Below, one piece after another: positions 1 to 8,769 of a stretch of 64,000 bases of DNA; the first letter of the stretch is position 1; the number at the start of each line of letters is the position of its first letter. A program made the translations under genes and the position numbers. The DNA is from JAGWRI01 sp035700805. GTDB lineage: Bacteria > Gemmatimonadota > Gemmatimonadetes > Gemmatimonadales > Gemmatimonadaceae. The stretch covers positions 77,543 through 141,542 of the forward strand of contig DASSOG010000043.1 of the NCBI GenBank assembly GCA_035700805.1, given 5' to 3'. The notes beneath the pieces are model-generated. The model did no database searches, had not been told where the DNA came from, and was given only the letters and a program-made list of their open reading frames with translations.

Positions 1-1145
1 CCCTTGCTTCCGGCGCCGAGGAATGCTTTGTGGAAGACCTCCGCGATGAGTTCGTGGAGGACTTCATCTTCCCCACCGTACGCGCGGGGGCCATCTACAA
101 CCGCAAATACCTTCTGGGCACCTCCATGGCCCGCCCGCTCATCGCGCGCCGGCAGGTGGAGGTGGCGCGCCGCGTGGGGGCCGATGCGCTGGCCCACGGC
201 TGCACCGGCAAGGGCAATGACCAGGTGCGATTCGAACTCACGTATGCCAGCTTCGCCCCCGACCTGCCGGTGATCGCCCCCTGGCGTGAATGGGATATCC
301 GCAGCCGCGAGGACGCCATTGCGTACGCGCAGGCCCATGGTGTTCCCGTCACGGCTACCAAGGAAAAGATCTACTCGCGCGACGCCAACATCTGGCACCT
401 CTCGCACGAGGGCGGGATCCTGGAAGACCCCAACGCCGCGCCCCCTGACGACCTCTTCCTGCTCTCGGCCAACCCCATGCTCGCACCAGACCTTCCGGAA
501 GAGGTCGTCATCGGCTTTGACCAGGGCACGCCCGTCTCCGTGAATGGCACTGCCATGGGCGGTGTGGAACTCCTCACCGCGCTCAACGGCATCGCCGGGC
601 GCCATGGCGTTGGCCGGATCGACCTCGTGGAGGACCGCATGGTCGGCATGAAGTCCCGCGGCGTGTACGAAACACCGGGAGGTACGCTGCTCTACAACGC
701 CCACAGTGAGCTCGAGCAGCTGGTGCTCGACCGCCGCACGCTGGCCGCCAAGGACATGGTCGCGCCGCGGTACGCCGACCTCGTATATGAGGGCCGGTGG
801 TGGAGCACCGAGCGCGAGGCATACGACGCCTTCGTGGCTGCCACGCAGCAGCGCGTGACCGGCACCGTGACGCTCCGCCTGTTCAAGGGCTCGCTCACCG
901 TGGTGGGACGCCAGAGCGCGCATGCCCTGTATGACGAGCGCTTCGTCACCTTTGGCGAAGACGACGTGTACCAGCAGCGTGACGCCGGCGGGTTCATCCG
1001 CCTGTTTGCCCTGCCGGCGCGCGTCCGTGCGCTCAAGGATCAGGAGATGGGACTTTCTGCCAGTGGCGACACCGCTGCGCGGACGCCGGAATCGGAAGCG
1101 CTGGCCGACCAGGAGGCGGCTCGCCCGTCGCTGGCTATCGCGTGA
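1..1145 (+). CDS. argG: argininosuccinate synthase, 5' end cut by window edge
   Basis: Joins citrulline and aspartate with ATP to argininosuccinate, the penultimate step of arginine synthesis in the cytoplasm. The reading frame is already open at base 3, so the N-terminal part with the ATP pyrophosphatase P-loop lies outside the window. Visible family motifs include AIYNRKYLLGTSMARP, AHGCTGKGNDQVRFE, the region around YSRDANIWHLSHEGG, and the C-terminal multimerisation part with MKSRGVYETPGGTLLY. The stop overlaps the argH start by four bases (GTGA), so the two are translationally coupled. The last 30 or so residues are an Ala/Glu-rich tail that is probably variable. Confidence 0.97.
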   Translation, partial: LASGAEECFVEDLRDEFVEDFIFPTVRAGAIYNRKYLLGTSMARPLIARRQVEVARRVGADALAHGCTGKGNDQVRFELTYASFAPDLPVIAPWREWDIRSREDAIAYAQAHGVPVTATKEKIYSRDANIWHLSHEGGILEDPNAAPPDDLFLLSANPMLAPDLPEEVVIGFDQGTPVSVNGTAMGGVELLTALNGIAGRHGVGRIDLVEDRMVGMKSRGVYETPGGTLLYNAHSELEQLVLDRRTLAAKDMVAPRYADLVYEGRWWSTEREAYDAFVAATQQRVTGTVTLRLFKGSLTVVGRQSAHALYDERFVTFGEDDVYQQRDAGGFIRLFALPARVRALKDQEMGLSASGDTAARTPESEALADQEAARPSLAIA

Positions 1146-2545
1146 TCCGGCATCAGAGTTCCACTCCGGCAGGCCGTCCTCACAAGCTGTGGGGCGGGCG
1201 GTTCGAAGGCGGGCCCGCCCCCGCGTTTGACGCGCTCAACAACTCCATTGGCGTTGACTTTCGCCTCTGGCCATACGACATCACGGCATCCAAGGCATGG
1301 GCGGTGGCGCTCTGGAACGCCGGCGTCCTGTCGCTCGAAGAGAGTCAGTCACTGGAGGCAGGGCTGGACGCGGTGGCCGCGCGCTTCCAGGCGCACGCCG
1401 TGCCGGAGCCTGGCGACGAAGATATTCACACGATGATTGACCGGCTGTTGCACGAAGAAGCCGGCTCGGTCGCGTCCAAGCTGCACACCGGCCGCAGCCG
1501 TAACGACCAGGTGGCCACGGCCACGCGCCTGTGGACAGTCGATGCCGTGGCTCACCTCGATTCCGCGGTCCGCGAGTTTCAGCGCGTGATCCTCAATCGT
1601 GCCGCCGAGACCCAGGCCATGGTGATGCCGGCGTACACGCACCTGCAGCGGGCGCAGCCCATTGTCGCGGCCCATTGGTTGCTGGCGCACTTCTGGCCGC
1701 TGGAACGAGATCGCGCTCGCCTGCGTTCCGCCGCGCATGCCGCCTCGGTGCTTCCGCTGGGTTCGGGCGCCGTGGCCGGATCAGCGTATCCTGTTTCCCG
1801 GACCTTGCTCAAGGAGACGCTCCGGTTCGAGGCCGTGGCGCCGAATTCCATGGACGCGGTGAGCGACCGCGATTTCGTGGCCGAGGTGATCTTCTCGTGC
1901 GCGCTGCTGGCTGTGCACCTCTCCCGATTTGCCGAAGATCTCATCATCTACGGCACCAGCGAGTTCGGGTTCGTCCGCTTTGGCGAGCGGTTCGCCTCCG
2001 GATCCAGCATGATGCCGCAGAAGCGCAATCCCGACGCGCTGGAGATCGCGCGCGGCAGCGCCGGCCACCTGCTTGGGAACCTGACATCGTTGCTGGCCAC
2101 GGTGAAGGCACTGCCGTCCAGCTACAACAAGGACCTGCAGGACGACAAGCGCGTCCTGTTCGATGCCGTGGACACCATGTCCCTGGTGCTCCCAGCCTTC
2201 GCCGGTACGCTCGCGGAAATCAGCTTCCAACCGGATCGCATGCGCGCCGCGCTTTCCAGCGGGCTCATGGCCACCGACCTGGCGGACTACCTGGTTCGTA
2301 AGGGAGTGTCCTTCCGCGAGGCACACACCGCCGTGGGCCACCTGGTGCGCGAAGCAGAGTCCCGACAGTGCGAACTGGGTGAATTGCCTGATTCGGTGTT
2401 CAGCGGCGCCCACGCTCTCTTCACCAAGGACGCCAGGGAGGCGCTCTCCCCGGAACGCTCGGTGGCGCATCGGGAGGTGGAGGGTGGAACCGGGCCGCAG
2501 GCGCTGGAAAGGCAGCTTGAGGCCGCCCGTATCGCGATCGGGTGA
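1142..2545 (+). CDS. argH: argininosuccinate lyase
   Basis: Cleaves argininosuccinate to arginine and fumarate, the last step of arginine synthesis. The 467-residue length is normal for the family. LWGGRF near the N-terminus, HTGRSRNDQVATATRLW, TYTHLQRAQP-like AYTHLQRAQP and the superfamily signature GSSMMPQKRNPD are all present; the last holds the mobile catalytic-serine loop. The GTG start overlaps the argG stop, giving an argGH operon. A short extension of about 15 residues precedes the usual KLWGGRF start, so an internal start cannot be excluded. It converges on the patatin gene with about 34 bases between the stops and no obvious terminator hairpin there. Confidence 0.97.
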   Translation: MIRHQSSTPAGRPHKLWGGRFEGGPAPAFDALNNSIGVDFRLWPYDITASKAWAVALWNAGVLSLEESQSLEAGLDAVAARFQAHAVPEPGDEDIHTMIDRLLHEEAGSVASKLHTGRSRNDQVATATRLWTVDAVAHLDSAVREFQRVILNRAAETQAMVMPAYTHLQRAQPIVAAHWLLAHFWPLERDRARLRSAAHAASVLPLGSGAVAGSAYPVSRTLLKETLRFEAVAPNSMDAVSDRDFVAEVIFSCALLAVHLSRFAEDLIIYGTSEFGFVRFGERFASGSSMMPQKRNPDALEIARGSAGHLLGNLTSLLATVKALPSSYNKDLQDDKRVLFDAVDTMSLVLPAFAGTLAEISFQPDRMRAALSSGLMATDLADYLVRKGVSFREAHTAVGHLVREAESRQCELGELPDSVFSGAHALFTKDAREALSPERSVAHREVEGGTGPQALERQLEAARIAIG

Positions 2546-2579
2546 ATACCGCGATTCTGCATCCTCTAATGATGATCGG

Positions 2580-4454
2580 TCAGGTACCCTGTGGTGGTGA
2601 CGTCACCACCGGAAGCTGCCGCCTGATCTGCTCCACCTGCGCCCGGCCGGCCATCCGCCCAGCCTGGATGATCTCCACCGCCGCCTTGTAGTCGCGCCAG
2701 CCGAACAATGCCACATCCGGGCGGATGCACACGTCCGCTTCCCGCGCGGCTTGCTCCGCCAGCACGTCGCCGGCAAAGGCATACGACCTGAAGATGGTGG
2801 AAATCAGGTTGTGCTTCTCGTCCAGGTTGTACCCGGCAGCGCGCTTTCGCTCGTCAGACACCCGTCCGGGCGCGGGCACGTGCACGGCGATCACGAAGTC
2901 CGCGCCCATCGCGCGTACTGGCCGTACGGGAAGCGGTGTCACGACGGCGCCGTCCACCAGCAGCCGCCCGTCGATCCGAACCGGCTCAAAGATTCCAGGT
3001 ATTGAAATGGATGCTCGCACCGCCCGGTAGACGGGTCCCTGGCCGAGCACCACTTCGTCGCCATTCTCCAGGTTCGTCGCCACCGCCCGGAATGGGTACG
3101 CCAGTTCGTCGAACGTGATGTCCCCGATGGCCTCGCGAATCATCCGCTCAATCCGTCGTCCGCGAATGATACCGTAGTGTGGAAGCGTGAGGTCTGCCTT
3201 GTCGCGCAGGTTGCGACGCGTCTGCCGGATGACGATCGCTTGCGCGGCAGCGACGGGGAGCCCCGCGGCGAACATCGATCCGTACAGGGCGCCGCCGCTC
3301 GTGCCGGCAATCATGTCAATCGGGATGCCAGCCTCCACCAGTGCTTCGAGCACTCCCAGATGCGCCAGCCCCTGCGCGGCACCACCACTAAGGGCCAGGC
3401 CGACCGACGATCCGAGCAGGATGCGCGCCATGCGATCCAGGCCGCGACTGGGCGTGCCAGGGGTAGCCTGCGCATCGATCCAGACTACGGGGAACGAACT
3501 CTCAAGCACCCTTGAGGTCGCGCTATCCTGGCGGCCGGCCATTGCCATGTGCACCGGTACCCGGAGCTCCGCGCCAATTCGCCTGGCAGCCTGTGCCACT
3601 GGCTCGGCGGTGTCGTTGCCTGCGCCAAGCACTATCGTCACGGCAGATCGGTGAATGGCTGCCCGCCGGTGCGCCGCCAGCTCGACCGAGGTCCAGACAA
3701 TCACATAGCGATAGCCTTGTCGGAGTTCGTCCAGGAGCGCCGCAATCGACGCGTCCGACTCACGGGCCAGCGTTGCCGCGGAAACCACGATGTACGTGCC
3801 CGCGTCGGTGGGCGCCGGAACGGGGCGCGGTTCCATCCGCAGCCCCCGCGCGTCCGCCGACGGATCCCACCCACCCGGGGGGTCGACGCCAAGTACCACG
3901 AGCACCGGCGGCCGGCGCAATTGCTGGCGCACACGTTGCAGCAAGCCCACCAGGATGGGGGTAACCGCGTCAGTGGGAGATACCATGACCAGGGTGGCAA
4001 GGCGTGCGCCGTGCCGCGCCATTTGTTCATTCGTATCGAAGAGTCGCGCGCTGAGGGCTCGACTCAGTTGCAGCGCCAGCCCCGGGTCATCCGCCACGAA
4101 ACGATCAAAGTGCGACTTCGCAAGCACCAGCAGGCGACTGTCCGTTCGTGCGCGTACCGTGGCCGATCGCGGCTGGCCGGTGAGCAAGGCCATCTCCCCA
4201 AAGAAATCCCCCGGCACAAAACGACTCACCACCTGCTCGGATACCGTACCCTCGTCCAGCACGGCTTCCAACGAGCCGGACTGCACAATGTAGAGCGCGT
4301 CCCCGGCGTCACCCACGCGGAATACGGAGCCACCCGCGCTGACCTCACGCGCAGTGCAGGCGTCGGCAACTATGCGAAGCCGCGCCGCATCGAGCGACTG
4401 CAGCAGTGGGACCCGCGCCAGCAAGTCGTCGGCTGGTAAATCGGTATCAGGCAC
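2580..4454 (-). CDS. patatin-like phospholipase with N-terminal cyclic-nucleotide-binding domain (NTE family)
   Basis: Predicted serine lipase/lysophospholipase of the NTE/RssA group, likely acting on membrane lipids. Residues about 10-130 form a cNMP-binding (CNB) fold with the phosphate-binding-cassette-like stretch PGDFFGEMALLTGQPRSATV. About 350-530 is the patatin domain with the oxyanion loop SGGAAQGLAHLG, the nucleophile elbow GTSGG (Ser about 386) and the dyad aspartate in VDGAVV. The part between (about 150-340) resembles the nucleotide-hydrolase-like linker of such proteins. I chose GTG at 4454, which overlaps the upstream acyltransferase stop by eight bases; another GTG at 4502 would add 16 residues read out of frame from that gene. 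Third gene of a minus-strand operon whose first gene also ends in a CNB domain. Confidence 0.9.
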   Translation of the reverse strand: MPDTDLPADDLLARVPLLQSLDAARLRIVADACTAREVSAGGSVFRVGDAGDALYIVQSGSLEAVLDEGTVSEQVVSRFVPGDFFGEMALLTGQPRSATVRARTDSRLLVLAKSHFDRFVADDPGLALQLSRALSARLFDTNEQMARHGARLATLVMVSPTDAVTPILVGLLQRVRQQLRRPPVLVVLGVDPPGGWDPSADARGLRMEPRPVPAPTDAGTYIVVSAATLARESDASIAALLDELRQGYRYVIVWTSVELAAHRRAAIHRSAVTIVLGAGNDTAEPVAQAARRIGAELRVPVHMAMAGRQDSATSRVLESSFPVVWIDAQATPGTPSRGLDRMARILLGSSVGLALSGGAAQGLAHLGVLEALVEAGIPIDMIAGTSGGALYGSMFAAGLPVAAAQAIVIRQTRRNLRDKADLTLPHYGIIRGRRIERMIREAIGDITFDELAYPFRAVATNLENGDEVVLGQGPVYRAVRASISIPGIFEPVRIDGRLLVDGAVVTPLPVRPVRAMGADFVIAVHVPAPGRVSDERKRAAGYNLDEKHNLISTIFRSYAFAGDVLAEQAAREADVCIRPDVALFGWRDYKAAVEIIQAGRMAGRAQVEQIRRQLPVVTSPPQGT

Positions 4455-5283
4455 GGATGGGGGAAGGATGCAGCAGGGTCCGGGCACGCCGGGTGCCTTC
4501 ACCCATGGCGGCTTCGATGCGCTGCCTGATGTCTTCAGGTGAGGGGTTGGGATGTGTCGCCGGGCAGGTATCGATCAGTGGTCCAAAGTGCATGATCATC
4601 CGGGCGCGTGGGGGAATTAACAAGTGCTTATCCCAGCGACTGCCGACCCGGATTTCACTGCTGCCTGCCACCACCGTGGGAACAATCACGGCCCCGGCAC
4701 GCTTGGCGATGACAGCGGCGCCCAGCTTGGCCTGCTCCGGCGGACCTCCAGGACCATCCACGGCGATCATCCCGTCATACCCATCCTTGATCCTGGATAC
4801 CATTTCCACTACACCGCGCGCTGAAACAGGCGACGTCGCGTCCACGCCCACAGGGATCACGTCGTAGCCCAGCCCCATGGCCAGTCGCTCCATGATGCGC
4901 CCCTCCCGCGTCATGGGCGCCATGATTACCGCTCGGCTGCCGCGCCCATAGAGACCGGGATAGACGGCGAGGTTGCAGAGGTCATATCCGTGCCAACTGA
5001 CGAGTACGATGCGACGACCGCCAGCCTTGAGTCGGAGCACCTCATCAAGCCCCACCGGCGTAACCCGGGCGAGCGCAATCATCATGCGGGCCCCCGCCCG
5101 CAGTCCTGCTGCCCAGAGCCCGATCGCCACACGATCCATCGACCCCAGGAAGCCCGGAACATGTTCGCTCGTCCGGTGCTGGTATCCATTCCCGTGCGTG
5201 TTGCCCCCACCCTGCCTTTCATCGGGACTGCCGCGATCACGCGTTGACCCGGGAGCTCTCTCCCGCACCTTGACCGGCTCCAT
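4447..5283 (-). CDS. lysophospholipid-acyltransferase-like protein (DUF374 type)
   Basis: Likely membrane-associated acyltransferase. The DUF374/LPLAT pattern is clear: a Trp-His motif in LVSWHGYDL, a central segment with ARGVVEMVSRIKDGYDGMIA, then VDGPGGPPEQAKLGAAVIAKR and IVPTVVAGSSEIR, ending FGPLI. The substrate is unknown; relatives transfer acyl groups or, as KDO transferases, act on lipid A, so acyl donor and acceptor are not assigned. ATG at 5283 is used; a TTG at 5289 would overlap the upstream stop by four bases. The first about 55 residues are low-complexity and charged, so the true start may be further in, near MDRVAIGLWAAG. It sits between the PanE/NDH-2 fusion and the patatin gene, which fits a lipid-remodelling operon. 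Confidence 0.82.
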   Translation of the reverse strand: MEPVKVRERAPGSTRDRGSPDERQGGGNTHGNGYQHRTSEHVPGFLGSMDRVAIGLWAAGLRAGARMMIALARVTPVGLDEVLRLKAGGRRIVLVSWHGYDLCNLAVYPGLYGRGSRAVIMAPMTREGRIMERLAMGLGYDVIPVGVDATSPVSARGVVEMVSRIKDGYDGMIAVDGPGGPPEQAKLGAAVIAKRAGAVIVPTVVAGSSEIRVGSRWDKHLLIPPRARMIMHFGPLIDTCPATHPNPSPEDIRQRIEAAMGEGTRRARTLLHPSPIRA

Positions 5284-5285
5284 CG

Positions 5286-8021
5286 TCAACGGATCGCTGA
5301 AGCGTCAGCGCGTGGCCTCTGGGCAAGCGACTCCTTGAACGGCTTGATCGCCTCGCCCAGCGCGACGGCTTCCCGGGCACGGAGCGTCAGCAGGCGCACC
5401 TGGTTGCGAGCTCGTACGCTCGCCGTCCGGCGCACGTTCTGGAACACCGCCATCTCACCAAAGTGTTCGCCAGGACCAAGCACGGCCAGCAGCTCGTCGC
5501 CATCTGCACCCTGGCGCACTACTTCGACTTCGCCCGCCTGGATGATGAATACCTCGCGACCAATATCACCCTGCTTGATGATGGTCTGCCCCGCCTCAAA
5601 GAGCGCCTGCTGAACCCCTGGGGTGTCGGCCACCTTCATGTTCACGATGTCGCGACCAACCAGCGGCCACACCATCCAGTCCAGCATCAGTCGGAGCTTC
5701 CGATCCCACGTGGGGACGTAGCGAAGCAGGAACCCGCGCCACACAAGCCAGGCAAAGACGCCCGTAAACGGGACGCCACGGACATGCGCGACGGCGCGCC
5801 TCCGTCCCAGGGAACAGGCGTCCCCCAGCCCGGGAAAGCGGAACGGTCGCAGGCGCTGTCCATCGTGCGCCCGCAGGATGTTACGCCCGATGTGACGGCC
5901 AACTTCCAGCGCGTAGATCCCAAGTGGCGGGCACATCCCGCCCTCGGGGTGCGGTACTGCCGCACAGTCTCCGGCGGCCCAGACATTGACCCGCCCTTCC
6001 ACCTGCCCGGAAGCATTGCACACCAGCCGCCCGCGCGCATCGCGCGGCAGGTTCATCGTATCGAGGAGCGGCACCTGCGCGGTCCCCGTGCAACTGATGA
6101 TCGTCCGGGTCGAGACCCGCTCGCCCGTGCTCAACACCGCCTCTTCGGGCGTGGCGGTCGCCAGCCGAGTGTTCAACCGGAACTCCAGGCCCAGCGGCTT
6201 CAGGCCATCAAGATACCGCTGCGCCCACTGTACCAGCTTTGGCTGATGCGTGTGCAACTCCGGCAGGATCCCGGCGCCGGAGTGCACGACGATGACCCGA
6301 ACCTCCTCGAGCAGCAACCTCGGATATTCCCGATGCGCCAGCAGATGCACGTAATCCACCAGGTCGCTCGCGACTTCTATGCCGGCATAGTTGCCCCCTG
6401 CCACGACAAACGTCAACAGCCGACGCCGTTCAACCGGATCCGGCTCGATCTCGGCCAGTTCCAGCATTGTCAGCAGGTGGTTACGCACCGCAAAGCAGTC
6501 GGCGTAGGTCTTGAGCTTGAACGCGTGCTCGGCCAGTCCCGGATAGCGCGAGAGGTCATCCACGGAACCCAGGGCGATCACGAGCTGGTCGTACGGAACC
6601 TGATACTCCCGCCCGTCCAGCGCTCGGCTGGTCGTCACGGTCTTCGCGTCGAAGTCGACCCCCGTGATTTCAGCATTATGGAACTTGCCTGGCTGGAAGA
6701 TCCGCCGAGCCGGACTGATGATCTGCCCGGGCTGGATGCGGCCGGTCAGCATTTCGGCGACAAAGCCGTGGAAGGTGTGATAGTTATCCCGGCTGATCAC
6801 GGTGAGATCCACGTCCCCCCGCTGAACCGCTCGACGCAGCGCCTTCGCCAGGAAGATCGCCACATAGCCACCACCCAGGCACACCACTCGTGTTGGTGCC
6901 CGCCCTGCGGCGTGCGCCTCCGCCCGCGCCACTTCGGCTTCTGCTTCCTCCAGCACATCCATGTTGCCGGGATCAATCTGGCGTGCGCCCTGCTCAATCT
7001 CCTTGATCACGCGGACAAGCGCGGTATGCACGGGCACCGGGACATTTCGTGCTCGCGCGCGCTCAACGATGTAGCCGTTCAGGACGTCGATTTCGGTTCG
7101 CCGGCCAGCCTCGATGTCCTGCCACATTGAAGATTTAATATGGCCGTGGACCTTGGCCATCTTCTTGAGGATCGCGCTCTTGAGTGCGAGCCCCGCCTGG
7201 TAGCGGCTGCCAAGCCAGGCTTGCTGCGGGCCACGTGCCCGTCGCCGGCGCGCGGCCTGCTCGCGTGTCTCCAGCACGAGCAACCCCATGTTCAGCTTGC
7301 CGTTCACCTTCTCCAGGCGCACGCCGTCAGCACGCGCCACCATCACAGCTTCGGTAATGAGCTGGAGCATCAGGAGCCGCGACCGCGGGTCGGCCACCAT
7401 TTCGCCGAGCCGGCGCCCGAGTGCGGCCCCCAGTGAGTTGATGGTGGCGTTGACCACGAGCTTGGTCCACTTCGCCCCACGGACATTCGCCATCGGCACG
7501 GTGGGAGCCACCTTGTTCAGCACCGCCGCCACTTCCCGCACTCGCGGCGTGATGCCGCCGTCCCACGCACCTAGCTCAAATCCGCCCTCTGAGGACGTGC
7601 GCGTGATGTGTCCGGGGCCCGTGAACGTCGCCCCCCATCCAACGACGCCGGACAGCATGCGCGCCGACCCCGCAACTTCCGCGATGACATCCTCGTTCCC
7701 CATCCCGTTCTGGAGCGACACCACCACGGACGTCGGGTGCAGGTGCGGCAGCACGGACTGCGTGGCCACGCGCGTCGCGGTGGATTTCACCGCGAGGAAC
7801 ACCACGTCGATGGGACCGTCGATTTCGGCGGCGTTCGCGACGATCCGCGGACGGATGGTGGTCGGTTCAATGCCGTCGCCGTCAATGAGCAGTCCACGCT
7901 CACGGATGGCATCCACATGGGCCTGGTTCGTATCCACCAGTACCACGTCTTCGCCCGCCACGTGAAGCATGGCGCCAACGACGCCTCCAATGGCTCCGCA
8001 ACCGACTACGGCGACCTTCAC
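5286..8021 (-). CDS. fused ketopantoate reductase (PanE-like) + type II NADH dehydrogenase-like + cyclic-nucleotide-binding domain
   Basis: One 911-residue reading frame with three recognisable modules. Residues 1 to about 340 are ApbA/PanE: Rossmann motif VAVVGCGAIGG, SLQNGMGNED, the catalytic-lysine region GAKWTKLVVNATINSLGA and EIDVLNGYIVERA. About 350-770 is an FAD/NAD oxidoreductase like NDH-2: FAD motif CLGGGYVAIFLAKAL, second nucleotide motif VVAGGNYAGIEVASDL and the FAD-closing VWAAGDCAAVP. About 785-900 is a CNB domain with GPGEHFGEMAVFQNVRRTASVRA. The start is the GTG at 8021, with GGAGG 8-9 bases upstream; the frame stays open to 8216 but that part is low-complexity. No frameshift or stop separates the modules. 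First gene of the operon with the acyltransferase and the CNB-patatin. Confidence 0.88.
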   Translation of the reverse strand: MKVAVVGCGAIGGVVGAMLHVAGEDVVLVDTNQAHVDAIRERGLLIDGDGIEPTTIRPRIVANAAEIDGPIDVVFLAVKSTATRVATQSVLPHLHPTSVVVSLQNGMGNEDVIAEVAGSARMLSGVVGWGATFTGPGHITRTSSEGGFELGAWDGGITPRVREVAAVLNKVAPTVPMANVRGAKWTKLVVNATINSLGAALGRRLGEMVADPRSRLLMLQLITEAVMVARADGVRLEKVNGKLNMGLLVLETREQAARRRRARGPQQAWLGSRYQAGLALKSAILKKMAKVHGHIKSSMWQDIEAGRRTEIDVLNGYIVERARARNVPVPVHTALVRVIKEIEQGARQIDPGNMDVLEEAEAEVARAEAHAAGRAPTRVVCLGGGYVAIFLAKALRRAVQRGDVDLTVISRDNYHTFHGFVAEMLTGRIQPGQIISPARRIFQPGKFHNAEITGVDFDAKTVTTSRALDGREYQVPYDQLVIALGSVDDLSRYPGLAEHAFKLKTYADCFAVRNHLLTMLELAEIEPDPVERRRLLTFVVAGGNYAGIEVASDLVDYVHLLAHREYPRLLLEEVRVIVVHSGAGILPELHTHQPKLVQWAQRYLDGLKPLGLEFRLNTRLATATPEEAVLSTGERVSTRTIISCTGTAQVPLLDTMNLPRDARGRLVCNASGQVEGRVNVWAAGDCAAVPHPEGGMCPPLGIYALEVGRHIGRNILRAHDGQRLRPFRFPGLGDACSLGRRRAVAHVRGVPFTGVFAWLVWRGFLLRYVPTWDRKLRLMLDWMVWPLVGRDIVNMKVADTPGVQQALFEAGQTIIKQGDIGREVFIIQAGEVEVVRQGADGDELLAVLGPGEHFGEMAVFQNVRRTASVRARNQVRLLTLRAREAVALGEAIKPFKESLAQRPRADASAIR

Positions 8022-8253
8022 GGATTCTCCCTCCAATTGCTGTCGGTGGCGGTCACCGGGCGGATTGCGGGGGCGGCGCCCGGGCTCGTCTCGCGAACGT
8101 ACCGCGGGCCCGGTCCAAGGGCAACCAGCAGCGGCCGGGGGAGTGAACTCGGCGCCGGGCCGGTCCAGCCGTTCTGGCTCGGGTATCCGGGGACTCGCGT
8201 TTGTTCGCACGGGCACTCATGTTCACCCCGTCCCCATATCGAGGAGCAGACCC

Positions 8254-8685
8254 GTGACTGCGAAGGATTTTGTCGGAACCTGGCGGCTGGTCTCCATGGA
8301 GGCACGGTCGTCAACCGGAGCGGTGAACTATCCGTTGGGCCAGGATTGCGGCGGGCTCATCATCTACACCGCCGATGGGTATATGAGCGTCGTCATCTAT
8401 CGCGCAGGCCGGGAACGCTTTGGTACGCGCGACATCATGGCCGGCACGGAAGCCCAGCTGGCTGGGGCCGCGCGGAGTTATGTGTCGTACGCGGGACGCT
8501 ACCAAGTCCGGGGGGATCGCGTTCACCACGACCTGGAAGCCAGCTTCTTTCCTGACTGGGTGGGCACCACCCAGGAGCGCATCTATGAACTCAAGGGGTC
8601 GCGCCTCACCTTGAGCACCGACCCGATCCCGCTCGGTGGTGCAGAGCTCCGCGTCGTGCTGATCTGGGAGCGCGTAAAGACATGA
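8254..8685 (+). CDS. lipocalin-like domain protein
   Basis: A 143-residue protein of the lipocalin-like (DUF1348/Lipocalin_5-type) group: it opens with FVGTWRLVSMEA and continues with a GLIIYTADGYMSVVIYR strand pair, YAGRYQVRGDRVHH and a final strand RVVLIWERVK. These match small beta-barrel proteins of unknown ligand. GTG at 8254 is preceded by GAGGAG at 8241-8246, which decides the start although the frame is open further upstream. It is divergent from the PanE/NDH-2 fusion gene, and the 232-base region between them must hold both promoters. No signal peptide is visible, so a cytoplasmic location is likely. The biological role is not known. Confidence 0.85.
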   Translation: MTAKDFVGTWRLVSMEARSSTGAVNYPLGQDCGGLIIYTADGYMSVVIYRAGRERFGTRDIMAGTEAQLAGAARSYVSYAGRYQVRGDRVHHDLEASFFPDWVGTTQERIYELKGSRLTLSTDPIPLGGAELRVVLIWERVKT

Positions 8686-8700
8686 CGTTGTCGGTTTACA

Positions 8701-8764
8701 TCCTTAAAAATTAGGAATAATTACCGCATTGCTGCGGCGTTGAAATTGTCCTAGATTATTAGGA
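8701..8764. promoter_or_regulatory. pair of 16-bp imperfect palindromes, candidate operator
   Basis: Two related AT-rich palindromes, TCCTTAAAAATTAGGA at 8701-8716 and TCCTAGATTATTAGGA at 8749-8764, share TCCT-N6-TTAGGA and lie 48 bases centre to centre. A small hairpin (CCGCA-TTGC-TGCGG) sits between them at 8724-8737. The downstream one includes the AGGA that would serve as ribosome-binding site for the gene starting at 8770, so binding there could block both transcription and translation. The segment is strikingly AT-rich against its surroundings. Autoregulation by the downstream putative DNA-binding protein is inference. Confidence 0.45.
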
Positions 8765-8769
8765 TATAT

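Noticed and set aside
8022..8216. N-terminal extension of the PanE/NDH-2 fusion to 8216
   Set aside because: Pro/Arg-rich low-complexity translation, and the GTG at 8021 has a strong GGAGG site exactly at the Rossmann motif.
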